Shown: in pieces, positions 9,494 to 17,159 of the stretch
Position numbering within the stretch: position 1 is the first letter of the stretch
Layout of the letters: each line of letters opens with the position of its first letter
DNA from: CAVUPF01 sp963777915
GTDB taxonomy: Bacteria > Actinomycetota > Thermoleophilia > Solirubrobacterales > 70-9
Assembly: GCA_963777915.1 (NCBI GenBank)
Contig: CAVZSH010000003.1
Coordinates: forward strand, 434,001-498,000
Direction of reading: 5' to 3'
DNA: 64,000 nucleotides
Translations under genes and position numbers: made by a program
The notes under the pieces: generated by a model
Database searches by the model: none
What the model was told of the DNA's origin: nothing
Seen by the model: only the letters and a program-made list of their open reading frames with translations

Positions 9494-10336
9494 TCAGAAC
9501 GCGCGGTAGGAACTCTTCGTGATCGTGAAGCCGTGATGTGAGCGGTTTGCGCAGCTAACCGCTCGCGAGCTGATCGTGCAGGTCACGCTGATCGGACCGA
9601 CGCCCCACTGACGCCCTTGGCTGAGCGCCACCGGCTTTGTGCCGACGAAGGAGTCCTGGCTGAGCCGCGCGAGCGAGGGATGCCCGGTCGATCCGAGGAA
9701 GACGAAGCCGGGGTCACCGACGCCGTTGGCCTTCGGAGCCGGCACCGGTTTGGCGCTACAGAGCAGCTGCATCGGCGGCGAGTTGACCGGGTGGATCGCA
9801 ACGCCACAGGCGACCTTCCCGCCCAGCGCCGTCCAAAACTGCGCGCTTGAGGTCGAGCCGAGGCCGGAGCAGATGGTGGATGCACCGCTCCACAGCGTCC
9901 ACGGCCCAAGCTTGCCGCCGGGACGTGAGGGCACGCGGACGGAGAGGCGGCGATAGGCGAGCGGAGCGCCGGCCGTGCAGTGACCGAGGTCCGATGCGTG
10001 CAACTCGATGGTGACGAGGTCGGGGTAGTAGCCACCATGTGGCTTGAAGATTGAACTCAGTCCCCGGCCTGTCGCGACCGAGTCACCCCAACCCGTCCAG
10101 TGGATGTGCGTGACCAGACCGCTGGGATCGCCTCCGTTGAAAATCCTCGAGGGGTGCACGTTGCCCCAGCCGGCGCCTTTCGGCTCAAAGCTCCGAGACC
10201 CGAGCACAGGCGCTCTCGCTGCAGGGGCCGCCAGCGCGTCGGCTGCTGGTCCGTGCGCCACTGCCGAGGCAACCGCGACGAGGGCCAGAAGCCCACACGA
10301 GGCTACGCAAGTCAAACGCCGCTTGCGTGCAGTCAT
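9494..10336 (-). CDS. Secreted protein of unknown function, DUF6636-like C-terminus
   Basis: A 280-residue protein with a signal peptide (LTCVASCGLLALVAVASAVA) and an all-beta mature part. Residues about 55-140 give GWGNVHPSRIFNGGDPSGL and a WSGWGD-like core typical of small secreted actinobacterial proteins. The last 30 residues (VTCTISSRAVSCANRSHHGF followed by a short hydrophilic tail ending YRAF) have the Cys-x-Cys plus GHGF signature common to DUF6636-type sequences. It is transcribed divergently from the gene at 10853, with two structured intergenic segments between them. No enzymatic motif is seen. Confidence 0.8.
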   Translation of the reverse strand: MTARKRRLTCVASCGLLALVAVASAVAHGPAADALAAPAARAPVLGSRSFEPKGAGWGNVHPSRIFNGGDPSGLVTHIHWTGWGDSVATGRGLSSIFKPHGGYYPDLVTIELHASDLGHCTAGAPLAYRRLSVRVPSRPGGKLGPWTLWSGASTICSGLGSTSSAQFWTALGGKVACGVAIHPVNSPPMQLLCSAKPVPAPKANGVGDPGFVFLGSTGHPSLARLSQDSFVGTKPVALSQGRQWGVGPISVTCTISSRAVSCANRSHHGFTITKSSYRAF

Positions 10337-10638
10337 GGGGCGACGTTACCAGGCTGCGAGGGAGCAAGCAGACATCGACAGACGAGCGCCGTCCTCAGGA
10401 CATTAGGCCTTCGGTCCTGCGAGCGGACGGGGACAACGAGCAAAGCCGCGGCTACTTACTTCGCCGCGGCTTTGACGGCCCTCCGTGGGCCGGTGCTATT
10501 GAAGATTTACCCCCTGCTACACCGTCCGCTCGACCCTTCGAGCGGGGGACAACTTTACCGCGGAGGGCGGGGTTGGTCAAAGAGAAATTTGGCTCCGGAG
10601 CCGCGTAGGCAATTTGGCCACTTGCGACCCCGATCGCA
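10337..10638. other. Intergenic region with three strong short hairpins, candidate structured RNA or regulatory leader
   Basis: No supported gene in 302 nt. Three perfect or near-perfect stems follow one another: AAAGCCGCGGC with GCCGCGGCTTT (10442-10473), GGCCC-tccgt-GGGCC (about 10478-10492) and CCGCTCGA-ccct-TCGAGCGG (about 10527-10546). None is followed by a clear T-run, so simple intrinsic terminators are unlikely. A structured RNA of either strand is possible. Confidence 0.4.
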
Positions 10639-10808
10639 CTAGAGGCTTAATGGGGGTTACCCACGCACACGGATGACGCCGCATACCGTCGCTGGACGCC
10701 ACCCCCGGGCTTGCAGGTAGCACCCGGCTACCCGCTGCGCCCGGGTGCGGCGTCCAGCTCGGTCTGCGACGCCCTCGCGCACGCACCTAACCCCCATCAA
10801 GCCTCTAG
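10639..10808. repeat. Long imperfect inverted repeat (hairpin element 2)
   Basis: The left end CTAGAGGCTTAATGGGGGTT (10639-10658) is matched on the other strand at the right end (CTAGAGGCTTGATGGGGGTT, complement of 10789-10808), one mismatch in 20. Inner segments GCTGGACGCC and CACCCCCGGG pair with GGCGTCCAGC and CCGGGTG. The tip is GGTAGC-acccg-GCTACC. The 170-bp structure sits 44 bp upstream of the gene at 10853. Ends like these are compatible with a MITE or with a long RNA hairpin in that gene's leader. Confidence 0.75.
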
Positions 10809-10852
10809 GCTGAAGGCCGGCTCTTATCTGCTCGTCACGACAGGAGGGAACG

Positions 10853-11452
10853 ATGCTGAAGGAAATCCGTCGACCGTCACCGGCCCTGGTTATCTCGCTG
10901 ATCGCCCTGTTCGTCGCGCTGGGCGGGACCGTCTACGCCGCCAGCAAGATCAATGGCAAGACGATCAAGGTCAAGTCGATTCCGGGCAACCGCTTGAAGC
11001 CCAACACCGTGACCGGGACCCAGGTCAAGGAGTCGAGCCTGGGGCTGGTGCCCAAGGCGGGTGAAGCGAAGACGGCGGGAAGCGCCGTCACAGCGCTCGA
11101 TGCCGTCAACGCGGAAAAAATCATCGGCCGCACAATTGGCTGCCCGACGGGGACGCAGCTGTTCGCGGGCGAGTGCTGGGAAACGGCGGCGCGCGGCGCG
11201 GCAACCATGCCGGTCGCAGCTCAGACTTGCAGCGAAGCCGGAGGCCAACTGCCAGACGCGCTCAGCCTGCGTGCCTTCGCGCTTAAGTCGGGGGTCACCC
11301 TGGCCGCGGGCGATGAGTGGTCGAGCAGCATCGACAACGTGACAACCGAAAACGAATACACCGGCGTCACAGTCTCGCCCACCGGGGCCGTCAACCTTGA
11401 CAATCAGATCGACCCCAAGGAGTTCCGCTGCGAGCTAGCGCTGCTTCGCTGA
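10853..11452 (+). CDS. N-anchored secreted protein, Thermoleophilia-type leader
   Basis: A 199-residue protein with an uncleaved-looking N-terminal helix (SPALVISLIALFVALGGTVYA) followed by the charged linker INGKTIKVKSIPGNRLKP, a leader arrangement very frequent in Thermoleophilia extracellular proteins. The C-terminal half (from GCPTGTQLFAGECW) has four cysteines and a WSSSIDN motif and may form a small lectin-like or DUF domain. An AGGAGG Shine-Dalgarno lies 6 nt before the ATG. The upstream leader contains the 170-bp inverted repeat. Function unknown; a surface-exposed location is inferred from the leader. Confidence 0.8.
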   Translation: MLKEIRRPSPALVISLIALFVALGGTVYAASKINGKTIKVKSIPGNRLKPNTVTGTQVKESSLGLVPKAGEAKTAGSAVTALDAVNAEKIIGRTIGCPTGTQLFAGECWETAARGAATMPVAAQTCSEAGGQLPDALSLRAFALKSGVTLAAGDEWSSSIDNVTTENEYTGVTVSPTGAVNLDNQIDPKEFRCELALLR

Positions 11453-11459
11453 AGGCCGG

Positions 11460-12476
11460 CTACCCCAGCTTGACGCTGACCTTGGCGCCCGGCGGCAGGA
11501 CTTTGCCGGGCTTGGGGCTCTGCTGCTTGACCTTGGCGCTCTTGCCCTTGTGGCCCTTGACCTTGCCGAGCTTGCAGTCCGCTTTGGTCAGGGCCTTCTT
11601 GGCCGGCTTCAGCTTCTTGCCCGCCAGCTTGGGGACTACGCAGGCGGCGTAGGTGAACTGGTCGGCAGCTGTCGCTTCGCTCGTGCCGGCCGGCGTCGTG
11701 ACGCTGACATCGACCGCGCCCAAACTCGCCCCGGGCGGCGCAAGCGCGGTGATCTTTTCGGGATCTCCAGATAAGACCGTGAAGCTGGGGGCAGGCGTTG
11801 AGCCGAACGTCACCGCGCTCACCCCTGTGAATTCGGTGCCCCCGATCACCACCGACGTGCCCCCCTTGATCGAGCCGCTGGGCGGCTCGACCGAGGCGAT
11901 CGTGGGCGGCGGTTGAACATCGGCGTTGAAGGCGACCTCGCGTTCGGCTTCGACATGCGTGGCCGCGCGGGTCGCGTTATAGGCCAGCGGCGGTTCCCAG
12001 CTGTATATGCCCGCTCCAAATAGCGTGGAGATCGTCCCGATCTTGTCGCCTTTAGCGCTGTTTTCGATGCCGATCGTGTCTCCGGCCTGGATCGGCAGGC
12101 TGGCGGGAAAAGTCTGGGTCGTCAGGGCAGCCGGGGCCTCGGGGGCGCTGGTGCCGACGGCGGTGTAGGTGGTGCCGCCGAGCGGGTGCAGCACACGGAG
12201 CACGAACGGGCCTCCGGAAGCGTCGAGGACTCGCCAGCGCACGATTGTGCCGCTGATCGGGGAGGTGGCGTGTGCATCGCCCTCGGTCAGCGATGAGTTG
12301 ATGAGGGTCCCGACGGTGTGGAATTCGGTCGGCGCGAAGGGCTGTGTCAGGGGACTGCCCACCGTTACGGTCATCGCCTGAGCGCTGGCGGCGAACAGGG
12401 CCCAGGCGCTCGCCCCTAACAACGCGACACGACCAAGGCGGGCGGCGGCGCTTTGCCCCCTGGACGAGATTTTCAT
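11460..12476 (-). CDS. Secreted IPT/TIG and PASTA domain protein
   Basis: About 338 residues from ATG 12476. The frame is open further upstream, but the signal peptide (RVALLGASAWALFAASAQA) begins only after this ATG. The mature protein has an N-terminal beta-sandwich (about 45-215) like those in many Thermoleophilia secreted proteins, an IPT/TIG domain (PTIASVEPPSGSIKGGTSV to about residue 275), and one C-terminal PASTA repeat (VVPKLAGKKLKPAKKALTK to VSVKLG). PASTA domains often bind peptidoglycan stem peptides, which suggests cell-wall association. The stop lies 8 nt from the convergent stop of the gene at 10853. Confidence 0.8.
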   Translation of the reverse strand: MKISSRGQSAAARLGRVALLGASAWALFAASAQAMTVTVGSPLTQPFAPTEFHTVGTLINSSLTEGDAHATSPISGTIVRWRVLDASGGPFVLRVLHPLGGTTYTAVGTSAPEAPAALTTQTFPASLPIQAGDTIGIENSAKGDKIGTISTLFGAGIYSWEPPLAYNATRAATHVEAEREVAFNADVQPPPTIASVEPPSGSIKGGTSVVIGGTEFTGVSAVTFGSTPAPSFTVLSGDPEKITALAPPGASLGAVDVSVTTPAGTSEATAADQFTYAACVVPKLAGKKLKPAKKALTKADCKLGKVKGHKGKSAKVKQQSPKPGKVLPPGAKVSVKLG

Positions 12477-12534
12477 GGCTGTGAGACTAGACGCTAATTG
12501 CAGTTGGAGCGACGGCACGAAAGTGCCCCTACGA

Positions 12535-12560
12535 CAGACCGGCCCGCCTGGGCCGGTCTG
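12535..12560 (-). terminator. Hairpin terminator after the DUF378 gene
   Basis: CAGACCGGCCC-gcct-GGGCCGGTCTG forms a perfect 11-bp stem 20 nt past the stop of the DUF378 gene on the minus strand. The T-run is weak, as is common in high-GC actinobacteria. Confidence 0.65.
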
Positions 12561-12579
12561 CATCGCAATATCGTTTTGC

Positions 12580-12813
12580 TCAGATACCGCGCGGGTGTGG
12601 CATGTGGTCGCTGAGGTGCATGCTCTCCAGCACCTTGGGGACATAAAGCAGACCGCAGACCCCGACGACCGTGTAGAGGACGTCGGTCAGCGTGCCGCTG
12701 CCGAACACGTCGGAGAGCACGTTCGTGCTGAACAACCCGACCATGCCCCAGTTGAGGGCGCCGAGCACGACGATGAGGAGCGCGATCGGCTCGAACCGCT
12801 TGAGTATCTCCAT
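12580..12813 (-). CDS. DUF378 small membrane protein
   Basis: A 77-residue protein with two to three hydrophobic helices: IALLIVVLGALNWGMVGLF, then VLYTVVGVCGLLYVPKVL. The ALNWGMVG signature is that of DUF378 proteins (about 70-80 residues, inner membrane, unknown role). The start was fixed at ATG 12813 by the strong AAGGAGGAAG Shine-Dalgarno; the longer in-frame extension to 13305 overlaps unrelated genes. A GC-rich hairpin follows the stop. Confidence 0.85.
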   Translation of the reverse strand: MEILKRFEPIALLIVVLGALNWGMVGLFSTNVLSDVFGSGTLTDVLYTVVGVCGLLYVPKVLESMHLSDHMPHPRGI

Positions 12814-13025
12814 TTCTTCCTCCTTGGAGATAGTGCGGATAGTTACGATTAATAAACACCTGAGCGCGGCGTTGGTTACCGCCGGGGTTGCGCGGCTCGA
12901 CCCTCGTCGGCCCCCTCGCACATCTGCGAGCCAGACCGAGATCGTCCACCCCACCCCGGCTTGCCAGCTCTGTCCGTTCGACGCTTCAGCGGCCGACCTC
13001 GACCGATCAGCGAATGGAGGTGCTC

Positions 13026-13178
13026 TCAGCTGGAATCTGCATCCGAGTCTGCGGCCTTCTCCTCGAAGCCCGACCACTCGGGATCGATGCCCTCGCTGGC
13101 CAGCAGCTCGGCGTCGATGCGTAGGACGTCCTTCATCGTCATGCCCTCGGGCAGTAGATAGCCCGGCGGAAGCTTCAC
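13026..13178 (-). CDS. Small protein, third gene of the MNT-HEPN cluster
   Basis: A 50-residue frame from GTG 13178-13176, whose GTGA overlaps the stop of the HEPN gene and which has GAGGAGG 4 nt upstream inside that gene. The sequence runs KLPPGYLLPEGMTMKDVLRI and ends DADSS; it is acidic, with a possible internal start at MTMKDV. The overlap implies translational coupling with the HEPN frame. Whether it belongs functionally to the toxin-antitoxin pair is unknown; no match to a known antitoxin is recognised. Confidence 0.55.
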   Translation of the reverse strand: MKLPPGYLLPEGMTMKDVLRIDAELLASEGIDPEWSGFEEKAADSDADSS

Positions 13179-13585
13179 TGGACCTCCTCGGAGGGATCGA
13201 GTTCGGCCTCAGCCCAGCGGCCGACCTCGTCGACCAGGGCGACAGTGGCCCCACGGTCGAGCGGCTCGGCGTCGAGCAGTTCGTCGTAGCGAAGTGGGAC
13301 CGCATACTCGGTCAGAGCAATCACCGCTGCGACCTCAAATGGAAAGTCGCCGACTGCGGCTTTCGCCAGCTCGATCAGGTGGCGAAGGTCATGCGTGTAC
13401 TCGAACTTGGTGCCCCGGCTTCAGATCACGGCCTTCAGCCACTTCTCGACCGCCTGCTCTGCGTGAAAGCCGATGATCTCGTCGGCTATCTCCGAATCGT
13501 CGGCGAGCTTGCGCATCGCGGCGGCGTCTCCTTGCGCCTTGCGCGCGAGGATCGCCGCCTTCTCTTTCGGCTCACGCTCCGGCAA
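13175..13585 (-). pseudogene. HEPN-domain protein interrupted by an in-frame TGA
   Basis: Read from TTG 13585, the frame gives a 136-residue HEPN-type protein whose halves, MRKLADDSEIADEIIGFHAE...EKWLKAVI and SRGTKFEYTHDLRHLIELAK, are collinear in one frame but separated by TGA (13423-13421). HEPN proteins paired with minimal nucleotidyltransferases are RNases or antitoxin partners; the GFHAEQAVEKWLKA and THDLRHL blocks are characteristic. The gene overlaps the 3' end of the MNT gene by 14 nt and the small gene at 13178 by 4 nt. It is either a recent nonsense mutation or a sequencing error; nothing suggests recoding. Confidence 0.75.
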
Positions 13586-13886
13586 GGACCCGACCCTCGC
13601 GCAGCGCCTCGTTGACCATCGTGCCCTTCACTGCGCCCCATTCCTCGACGTGCTCGGCGCTGACCACGATCAGATCGACAGGGACTCCGATTGCGCCGAG
13701 CGCTTCTCGCAGGCGCACGAACTCGGCGCGGCGGCCGCTCAGCTGCGGCTCGATGACAAGCAGGTCCAGGTCGCTATCGGGCTTTGCCTCGCCGCGGGCG
13801 CGGGAGCCGAAGAGGATCACCCGCGCATTAGGAGCGGCGTCGGCGAGGCGGCGTCCTGCCTCTGCGATCAGGGTCTCGTCGGTCAT
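13572..13886 (-). CDS. Minimal nucleotidyltransferase (MNT), partner of HEPN
   Basis: A 104-residue protein from ATG 13886. The nucleotidyltransferase signature GSRARGEAKPDSDLDLLVI (about residues 30-48) contains the GSxARG motif and both catalytic Asp residues of the DSDxD pair; a third acidic residue is available at VPVDLIVV. In MNT-HEPN modules the MNT protein commonly modifies and silences the HEPN RNase. It is the first gene of three overlapping minus-strand genes. Since the HEPN frame carries a stop, the enzyme may now lack its partner. Confidence 0.85.
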   Translation of the reverse strand: MTDETLIAEAGRRLADAAPNARVILFGSRARGEAKPDSDLDLLVIEPQLSGRRAEFVRLREALGAIGVPVDLIVVSAEHVEEWGAVKGTMVNEALREGRVLAGA

Positions 13887-14117
13887 GGTCCCAAGGTAGC
13901 CAATAGGACCGACGCAAGCCACGGCGATCGAGCTCGGGTGAGAGTGCCGATTGGCAGCATGTCGACTGGTTCGGGCGAAACGGACGTGGCTGCCCCCTGG
14001 GGGCTGCGCTATCGACGCTTCGGCTCAAAGCGGATCGGGACGTGCGCGAAGCTCTGTGAGTACGGGCGGGCGGCGATAGCCTCGACGCTCGGAGTCCAAC
14101 CAAGCGAGGTGATGCAG

Positions 14118-14591
14118 ATGGCAGCGCAAGGTGTGCTCAAGGCAGACGTGGCAGCGCCTCTCACCTGCAGGCTGCGCGTCCGCTACGGGGAGTGCGATCC
14201 GCAGGGCGTGGTGTTCAACGCTCACTACTTTGCCTACTTCGATATCGCCCTGACCGAGGCGTGGCGGGAGCTGTTCGGCCCCTACGCGGAGATGTATGAG
14301 CGCGGGACCGACATGGTGGTTGCCGAGGCACGGGCGCGATTCCGCGGGGGCGCGCGGTTCGACGACGAGCTTGAGCTGCGCTGGTGGGTCACCCGTGTGG
14401 GCACGACCGCGATGAGCACCCGCATCGACATCGTCCGCGACGGCACGTCGCTGGTCGAAGGTGAGATGCACCACGTGTTTGTCGAAGCCGGGACGACCAA
14501 CAAGATGGCGATTCCGCCGGAGATCCGAGCGCCGCTCGAGCGCTATATGGCCGGCTCAGGCACCGGTGCCGACGCGCTTTCCTCCCCGTAG
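14118..14591 (+). CDS. Hotdog-fold acyl-CoA thioesterase (YbgC/FadM type)
   Basis: A 157-residue protein with the 4HBT signature near the N-terminus, VRYGECDPQGVVFNAHYFAY, including the catalytic Asp-type residue and the conserved N-HY-Y-F pattern. The family hydrolyses acyl-CoA thioesters in the cytoplasm as dimers or tetramers. ATG 14118 is favoured over ATG 14112 because GAGGTG sits 6 nt upstream; the long upstream extension of this frame overlaps the opposite-strand MNT gene and has no family similarity. It stands alone, with a 109-nt gap before the next, convergent gene. Confidence 0.85.
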   Translation: MAAQGVLKADVAAPLTCRLRVRYGECDPQGVVFNAHYFAYFDIALTEAWRELFGPYAEMYERGTDMVVAEARARFRGGARFDDELELRWWVTRVGTTAMSTRIDIVRDGTSLVEGEMHHVFVEAGTTNKMAIPPEIRAPLERYMAGSGTGADALSSP

Positions 14592-14701
14592 GATCGCGAG
14601 CGGTCTAGGTGGCGACTCTATTCCATGATCAGCCGGGCACGACTCGGCGTTGCTGCCCCCTGACGTGGCCGAGGTGAGGTATCGCCTGGTCGGATCGGGG
14701 G

Positions 14702-15076
14702 TCAGAGCGCGTCGATCCGCGCCCGGAACGCCGTAGCTGACTCGACAGCAGCGCCGCGGGCTCGGGCGCGGTCGGCAAGGTCGCGATCGGAGGTGACCAC
14801 GGTCACCTCGCCTTCAGCGAGCCAACCATCGAGGCGGCGGACGATCTCCTTGTCGGCAGAGTTGGGACCGGGCTGTGGCGCCCAGGCGACTGTGGTGATC
14901 TCGGGGTCAATCGGGCTTGAGGGTGGCCGCTCAAGGACGATGGTGAGCTGCTCGCCGTTTTCTGCGGCCCAGCGGTCGAGCTGGGCAACCAGGCGCTTGA
15001 CCGCTGCGGGGCGGTCCCGCCACCAGCCGTCGGGGCGGGAGCCGATCACGTTCATCGCGTCGATGACGCGGTGCAT
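14702..15076 (-). CDS. NYN-domain (YacP-like) putative RNase
   Basis: About 124 residues from ATG 15076. The opening HRVIDAMNVIGSRPDGWWRD holds the first metal-binding Asp of the NYN/PIN-like fold. Further acidic positions are NSADKEIVRRLDGW and the late motif VTSDRDLADRARARGA, a typical arrangement for YacP-like ribonucleases. Longer in-frame starts (15157, 15202) have no conserved sequence. No strong Shine-Dalgarno is seen. The enzyme probably cleaves RNA in the cytoplasm; substrate unknown. Confidence 0.8.
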   Translation of the reverse strand: MHRVIDAMNVIGSRPDGWWRDRPAAVKRLVAQLDRWAAENGEQLTIVLERPPSSPIDPEITTVAWAPQPGPNSADKEIVRRLDGWLAEGEVTVVTSDRDLADRARARGAAVESATAFRARIDAL

Positions 15077-15233
15077 GGGCGGGAGTATGGAGGGCCGCGG
15101 GCCGTTGCTCCCTCCTCTCCCATGCTCCGGGCTTCGGTTCCCGGCGCGGCGCATGGCTGTCCGGCCGGAGCCACCCCAGCGGATCGGCTCTCTGGGGTCC
15201 ATCTTCCGTGAAGCGGATCACTACCATCAGCCT

Positions 15234-15500
15234 GTGAGCGGCCAGAGGGTGCCCGGTGGTGTGGTGCATAAACTGCCTAGGGACCTGCGTAAGGCGCTGA
15301 TCGTCAACGCCACCGCGCTCGATGCGTGGAAGGACATCACGCCCTTAGCCCGCAACGAGTTCATCTGCTGGGTCGAGGATGCCAAGCAGAAAGCCACCCG
15401 AGAGCGCCGCATTCGGCGGACCCAAGAGGAGCTGGAGGAAGGCCAGCGCCGGCCCTGCTGCTGGCCCGGGTGCAAACACCGCGAGCGCACCGGCAGGTAG
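15234..15500 (+). CDS. YdeI/OmpD-associated family protein
   Basis: An 88-residue protein, GTG start at 15234 tentative. The core VHKLPRDLRKALIVNATALDAWKDITPLARNEFICWVEDA and the basic tail RERRIRRTQEELEEGQRRPC match the YdeI/OmpD-associated family (here written in two pieces: VHKLPRDLRKALIVNATALD; AWKDITPLARNEFICWVEDA). A CCWPGCKHRE tail with three cysteines is a common actinobacterial addition. The role of the family is poorly defined; it has been linked to bacteriocin or peptide tolerance in enterobacteria. Confidence 0.8.
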   Translation: MSGQRVPGGVVHKLPRDLRKALIVNATALDAWKDITPLARNEFICWVEDAKQKATRERRIRRTQEELEEGQRRPCCWPGCKHRERTGR

Positions 15501-15672
15501 CGGCCTGCGTACCACGAATTCGCGCTCAGCGAGCATCTCCGAGGTGTCCGGGTCGAAGATGAATTCTTCGCCGCCCCGTCTTCGGCTCGATGGAGCGGAT
15601 CGCATAGCCCTCGCGTCCGAGGAATCAGTGGCGCCTCCCAAAGGCGCAAGTGACGCGGGAGAATGAGCCGAT
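15501..15672 (-). other. Possible remnant of a secreted-protein gene
   Basis: On the minus strand, one frame reads EFIFDPDTSEMLAEREFVVR, resembling the FDPxTGxLLxER motif near the C-terminus of CU044_5270-like actinobacterial proteins. The adjacent sequence reads similar fragments in other frames. No start or complete domain remains. Confidence 0.3.
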
Positions 15673-15918
15673 GTGAAGAGCGAGCACGGAAAAGTGAAGG
15701 GCGATTTTGGCTGGGTGGTCAGCTTCGGCTGCAAAGCGACCCGTGAGCTGCGACGGCTGAGGGTGAATTCAGACCCCGCCTCCGACACGAGCCCGATTGA
15801 GGTCCCGTGCTCCTGCGGTGAGGTGCACCGGGTCACCGTCTCGCCCTACCGACGTCGGCGTTCGGCCGATGAGCCCTTCGACCTCGAGGTCGATTCGCTT
15901 GAGGAGCTCCGGGGCTAG
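15673..15918 (+). CDS. Small protein of unknown function
   Basis: An 81-residue frame from GTG 15673, with GGGAG about 10 nt upstream. It contains GDFGWVVSFGC, a CSCGEVHRVTVSPYRRRR stretch with two nearby cysteines, and an acidic tail LEVDSLEELRG. Codon use and the mixed charge pattern look coding rather than antisense. No family recognised; the Cys-x-Cys might bind metal. Confidence 0.5.
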   Translation: MKSEHGKVKGDFGWVVSFGCKATRELRRLRVNSDPASDTSPIEVPCSCGEVHRVTVSPYRRRRSADEPFDLEVDSLEELRG

Positions 15919-16093
15919 GCCTGGCCATGTGCGATGAGCTCGGTAGGGCAAGTGACCGCCCTGCCGAACAGCCACGGCCTCGGTCGCCGACGGAGTTGGC
16001 GGACGGCGAGTTCAGCTTTCCGCGGTGGGTGTCGCACAAAGGCTCGAGCCCGGCTGCGACGTGTAGGATCGCGTGCCCGACCGGGAGGTGACC

Positions 16094-16954
16094 ATGGAGT
16101 CAAAGACAGTTGATGCCGTCGAGTTTCGAGACGGCCAGCGAGATCAGTGGAACAGCGCTGCGACCGGCTGGCGCAAATGGTCGGAGCTGATCGACGGGGC
16201 GGCAAGTGGAATCAGCGAGCGCCTGGTCGAGCTGGCCGGCGTCGAGCCCGGCAGCCGAGTGTTGGACGTGGCCGCCGGCTACGGGGAACCGTCGCTGAGC
16301 GCGGCCAGAAGGGCCGGGCCCGAGGGTGCCGTGCTGACTACCGACATCTCCGCCGAGATGATCGCCTTCGGCCGCGAGCGCGCCACTGCGGCCGGACTCG
16401 AAAACATCGAATTCGTTCAGTCCGATGCGGCATCTCTGGACTTCCCGGCAGCCAGCTTCGACGCCGCGCTCTCACGCTGGGGGATCATCTTCGAGCCTGA
16501 CGCAGAGGCCGCTGCGGCGCGCATCCGCAGCTTCCTCAAGCCCGGCGGGCGGGTGGCGATCAGCTCGTGGGGATCGCCCGACCGTGTCCCGTTCCTCGCG
16601 ATTCCCATGCGGACCGCGATGGGGCACCTCCAAGTTGCGCCCCCGCCGCCGGGCACACCCGGTCCGCTCTCGCGCCCGACTCCGGAGGCGCTCGGTGGCC
16701 TGCTGGAAGCGGCGGGCTTCTCCAATGTGGAGGTCGAGGAGGCCGAGGTCAGCTTCGAGTGGCAGTCCCCCGAGGAGTTCACGACCTTCATCAAAGAGAT
16801 CGCTCCGCCGATCAGCGCAATGATCGCTCCGCACCCACAGGAGGTGCAGGAGGAGACCTGGGCCGCCATAACCGAGGCCATCCGGGAGGCGAGCGGAGAT
16901 GGCGGAGCGGTGAGACTTTCGAACCTGGTCCTGCTCGCCGCCGGACGAGCGTAA
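16094..16954 (+). CDS. Class I SAM-dependent methyltransferase
   Basis: A 286-residue protein from ATG 16094, with GGGAGGTG 4 nt upstream; a GTG start 21 nt earlier is less likely. Motif I is LDVAAGYGEPSLSAARRAG (residues about 55-73), the acidic end of strand 2 is TTDIS, motif II/III is near VQSDAASLDFP, and FDAALSRWGIIFEPD marks motif IV. The C-terminal 120 residues carry a substrate lid. Resembles UbiE/COQ5-like enzymes acting on small molecules; the substrate cannot be inferred. The gene is monocistronic in appearance. Confidence 0.85.
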   Translation: MESKTVDAVEFRDGQRDQWNSAATGWRKWSELIDGAASGISERLVELAGVEPGSRVLDVAAGYGEPSLSAARRAGPEGAVLTTDISAEMIAFGRERATAAGLENIEFVQSDAASLDFPAASFDAALSRWGIIFEPDAEAAAARIRSFLKPGGRVAISSWGSPDRVPFLAIPMRTAMGHLQVAPPPPGTPGPLSRPTPEALGGLLEAAGFSNVEVEEAEVSFEWQSPEEFTTFIKEIAPPISAMIAPHPQEVQEETWAAITEAIREASGDGGAVRLSNLVLLAAGRA

Positions 16955-17123
16955 CCGAGGACACCGTCACGACATAGTGCTTCTCAGGCGTCTATCGAGT
17001 GCCTCCTCCGCGCGGTGATGGCGATCGGTTCAGCTCTGCGCCCTCAGGCGCCAGCGGGCCTTCAGCCGCCGAAGGCGAGTCCAGCTTCGCGCCACAGTGG
17101 CGGCGCGACGGAGGCTTCGGCCG

Positions 17124-17144
17124 CCGACCTCGACCGATCAGCGA
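17124..17144 (-). repeat. 21-bp motif repeated after two minus-strand genes
   Basis: The 21-mer CCGACCTCGACCGATCAGCG + A occurs at 17124-17144 and identically at 12993-13013. On the minus strand both copies start 12-15 nt after a stop codon (of the genes ending at 17160 and 13026) and are followed by related GC-rich sequence, suggesting a shared 3'-end or terminator-like element. Confidence 0.6.
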
Positions 17145-17159
17145 GCGGGGACGAGGCCT

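Noticed and set aside
12580..13305. Longer DUF378 frame extending to 13305
   Set aside because: The extension overlaps the HEPN and small genes and lacks family similarity; a strong Shine-Dalgarno precedes ATG 12813.
13421..13423. Selenocysteine or recoding at the TGA in the HEPN gene
   Set aside because: No SECIS-like hairpin was seen directly after it and HEPN has no catalytic Cys at this position; nonsense mutation is simpler.
13473..14117. Long N-terminal extension of the thioesterase
   Set aside because: It runs antisense to the MNT gene and adds more than 200 unrelated residues; GAGGTG precedes ATG 14118.
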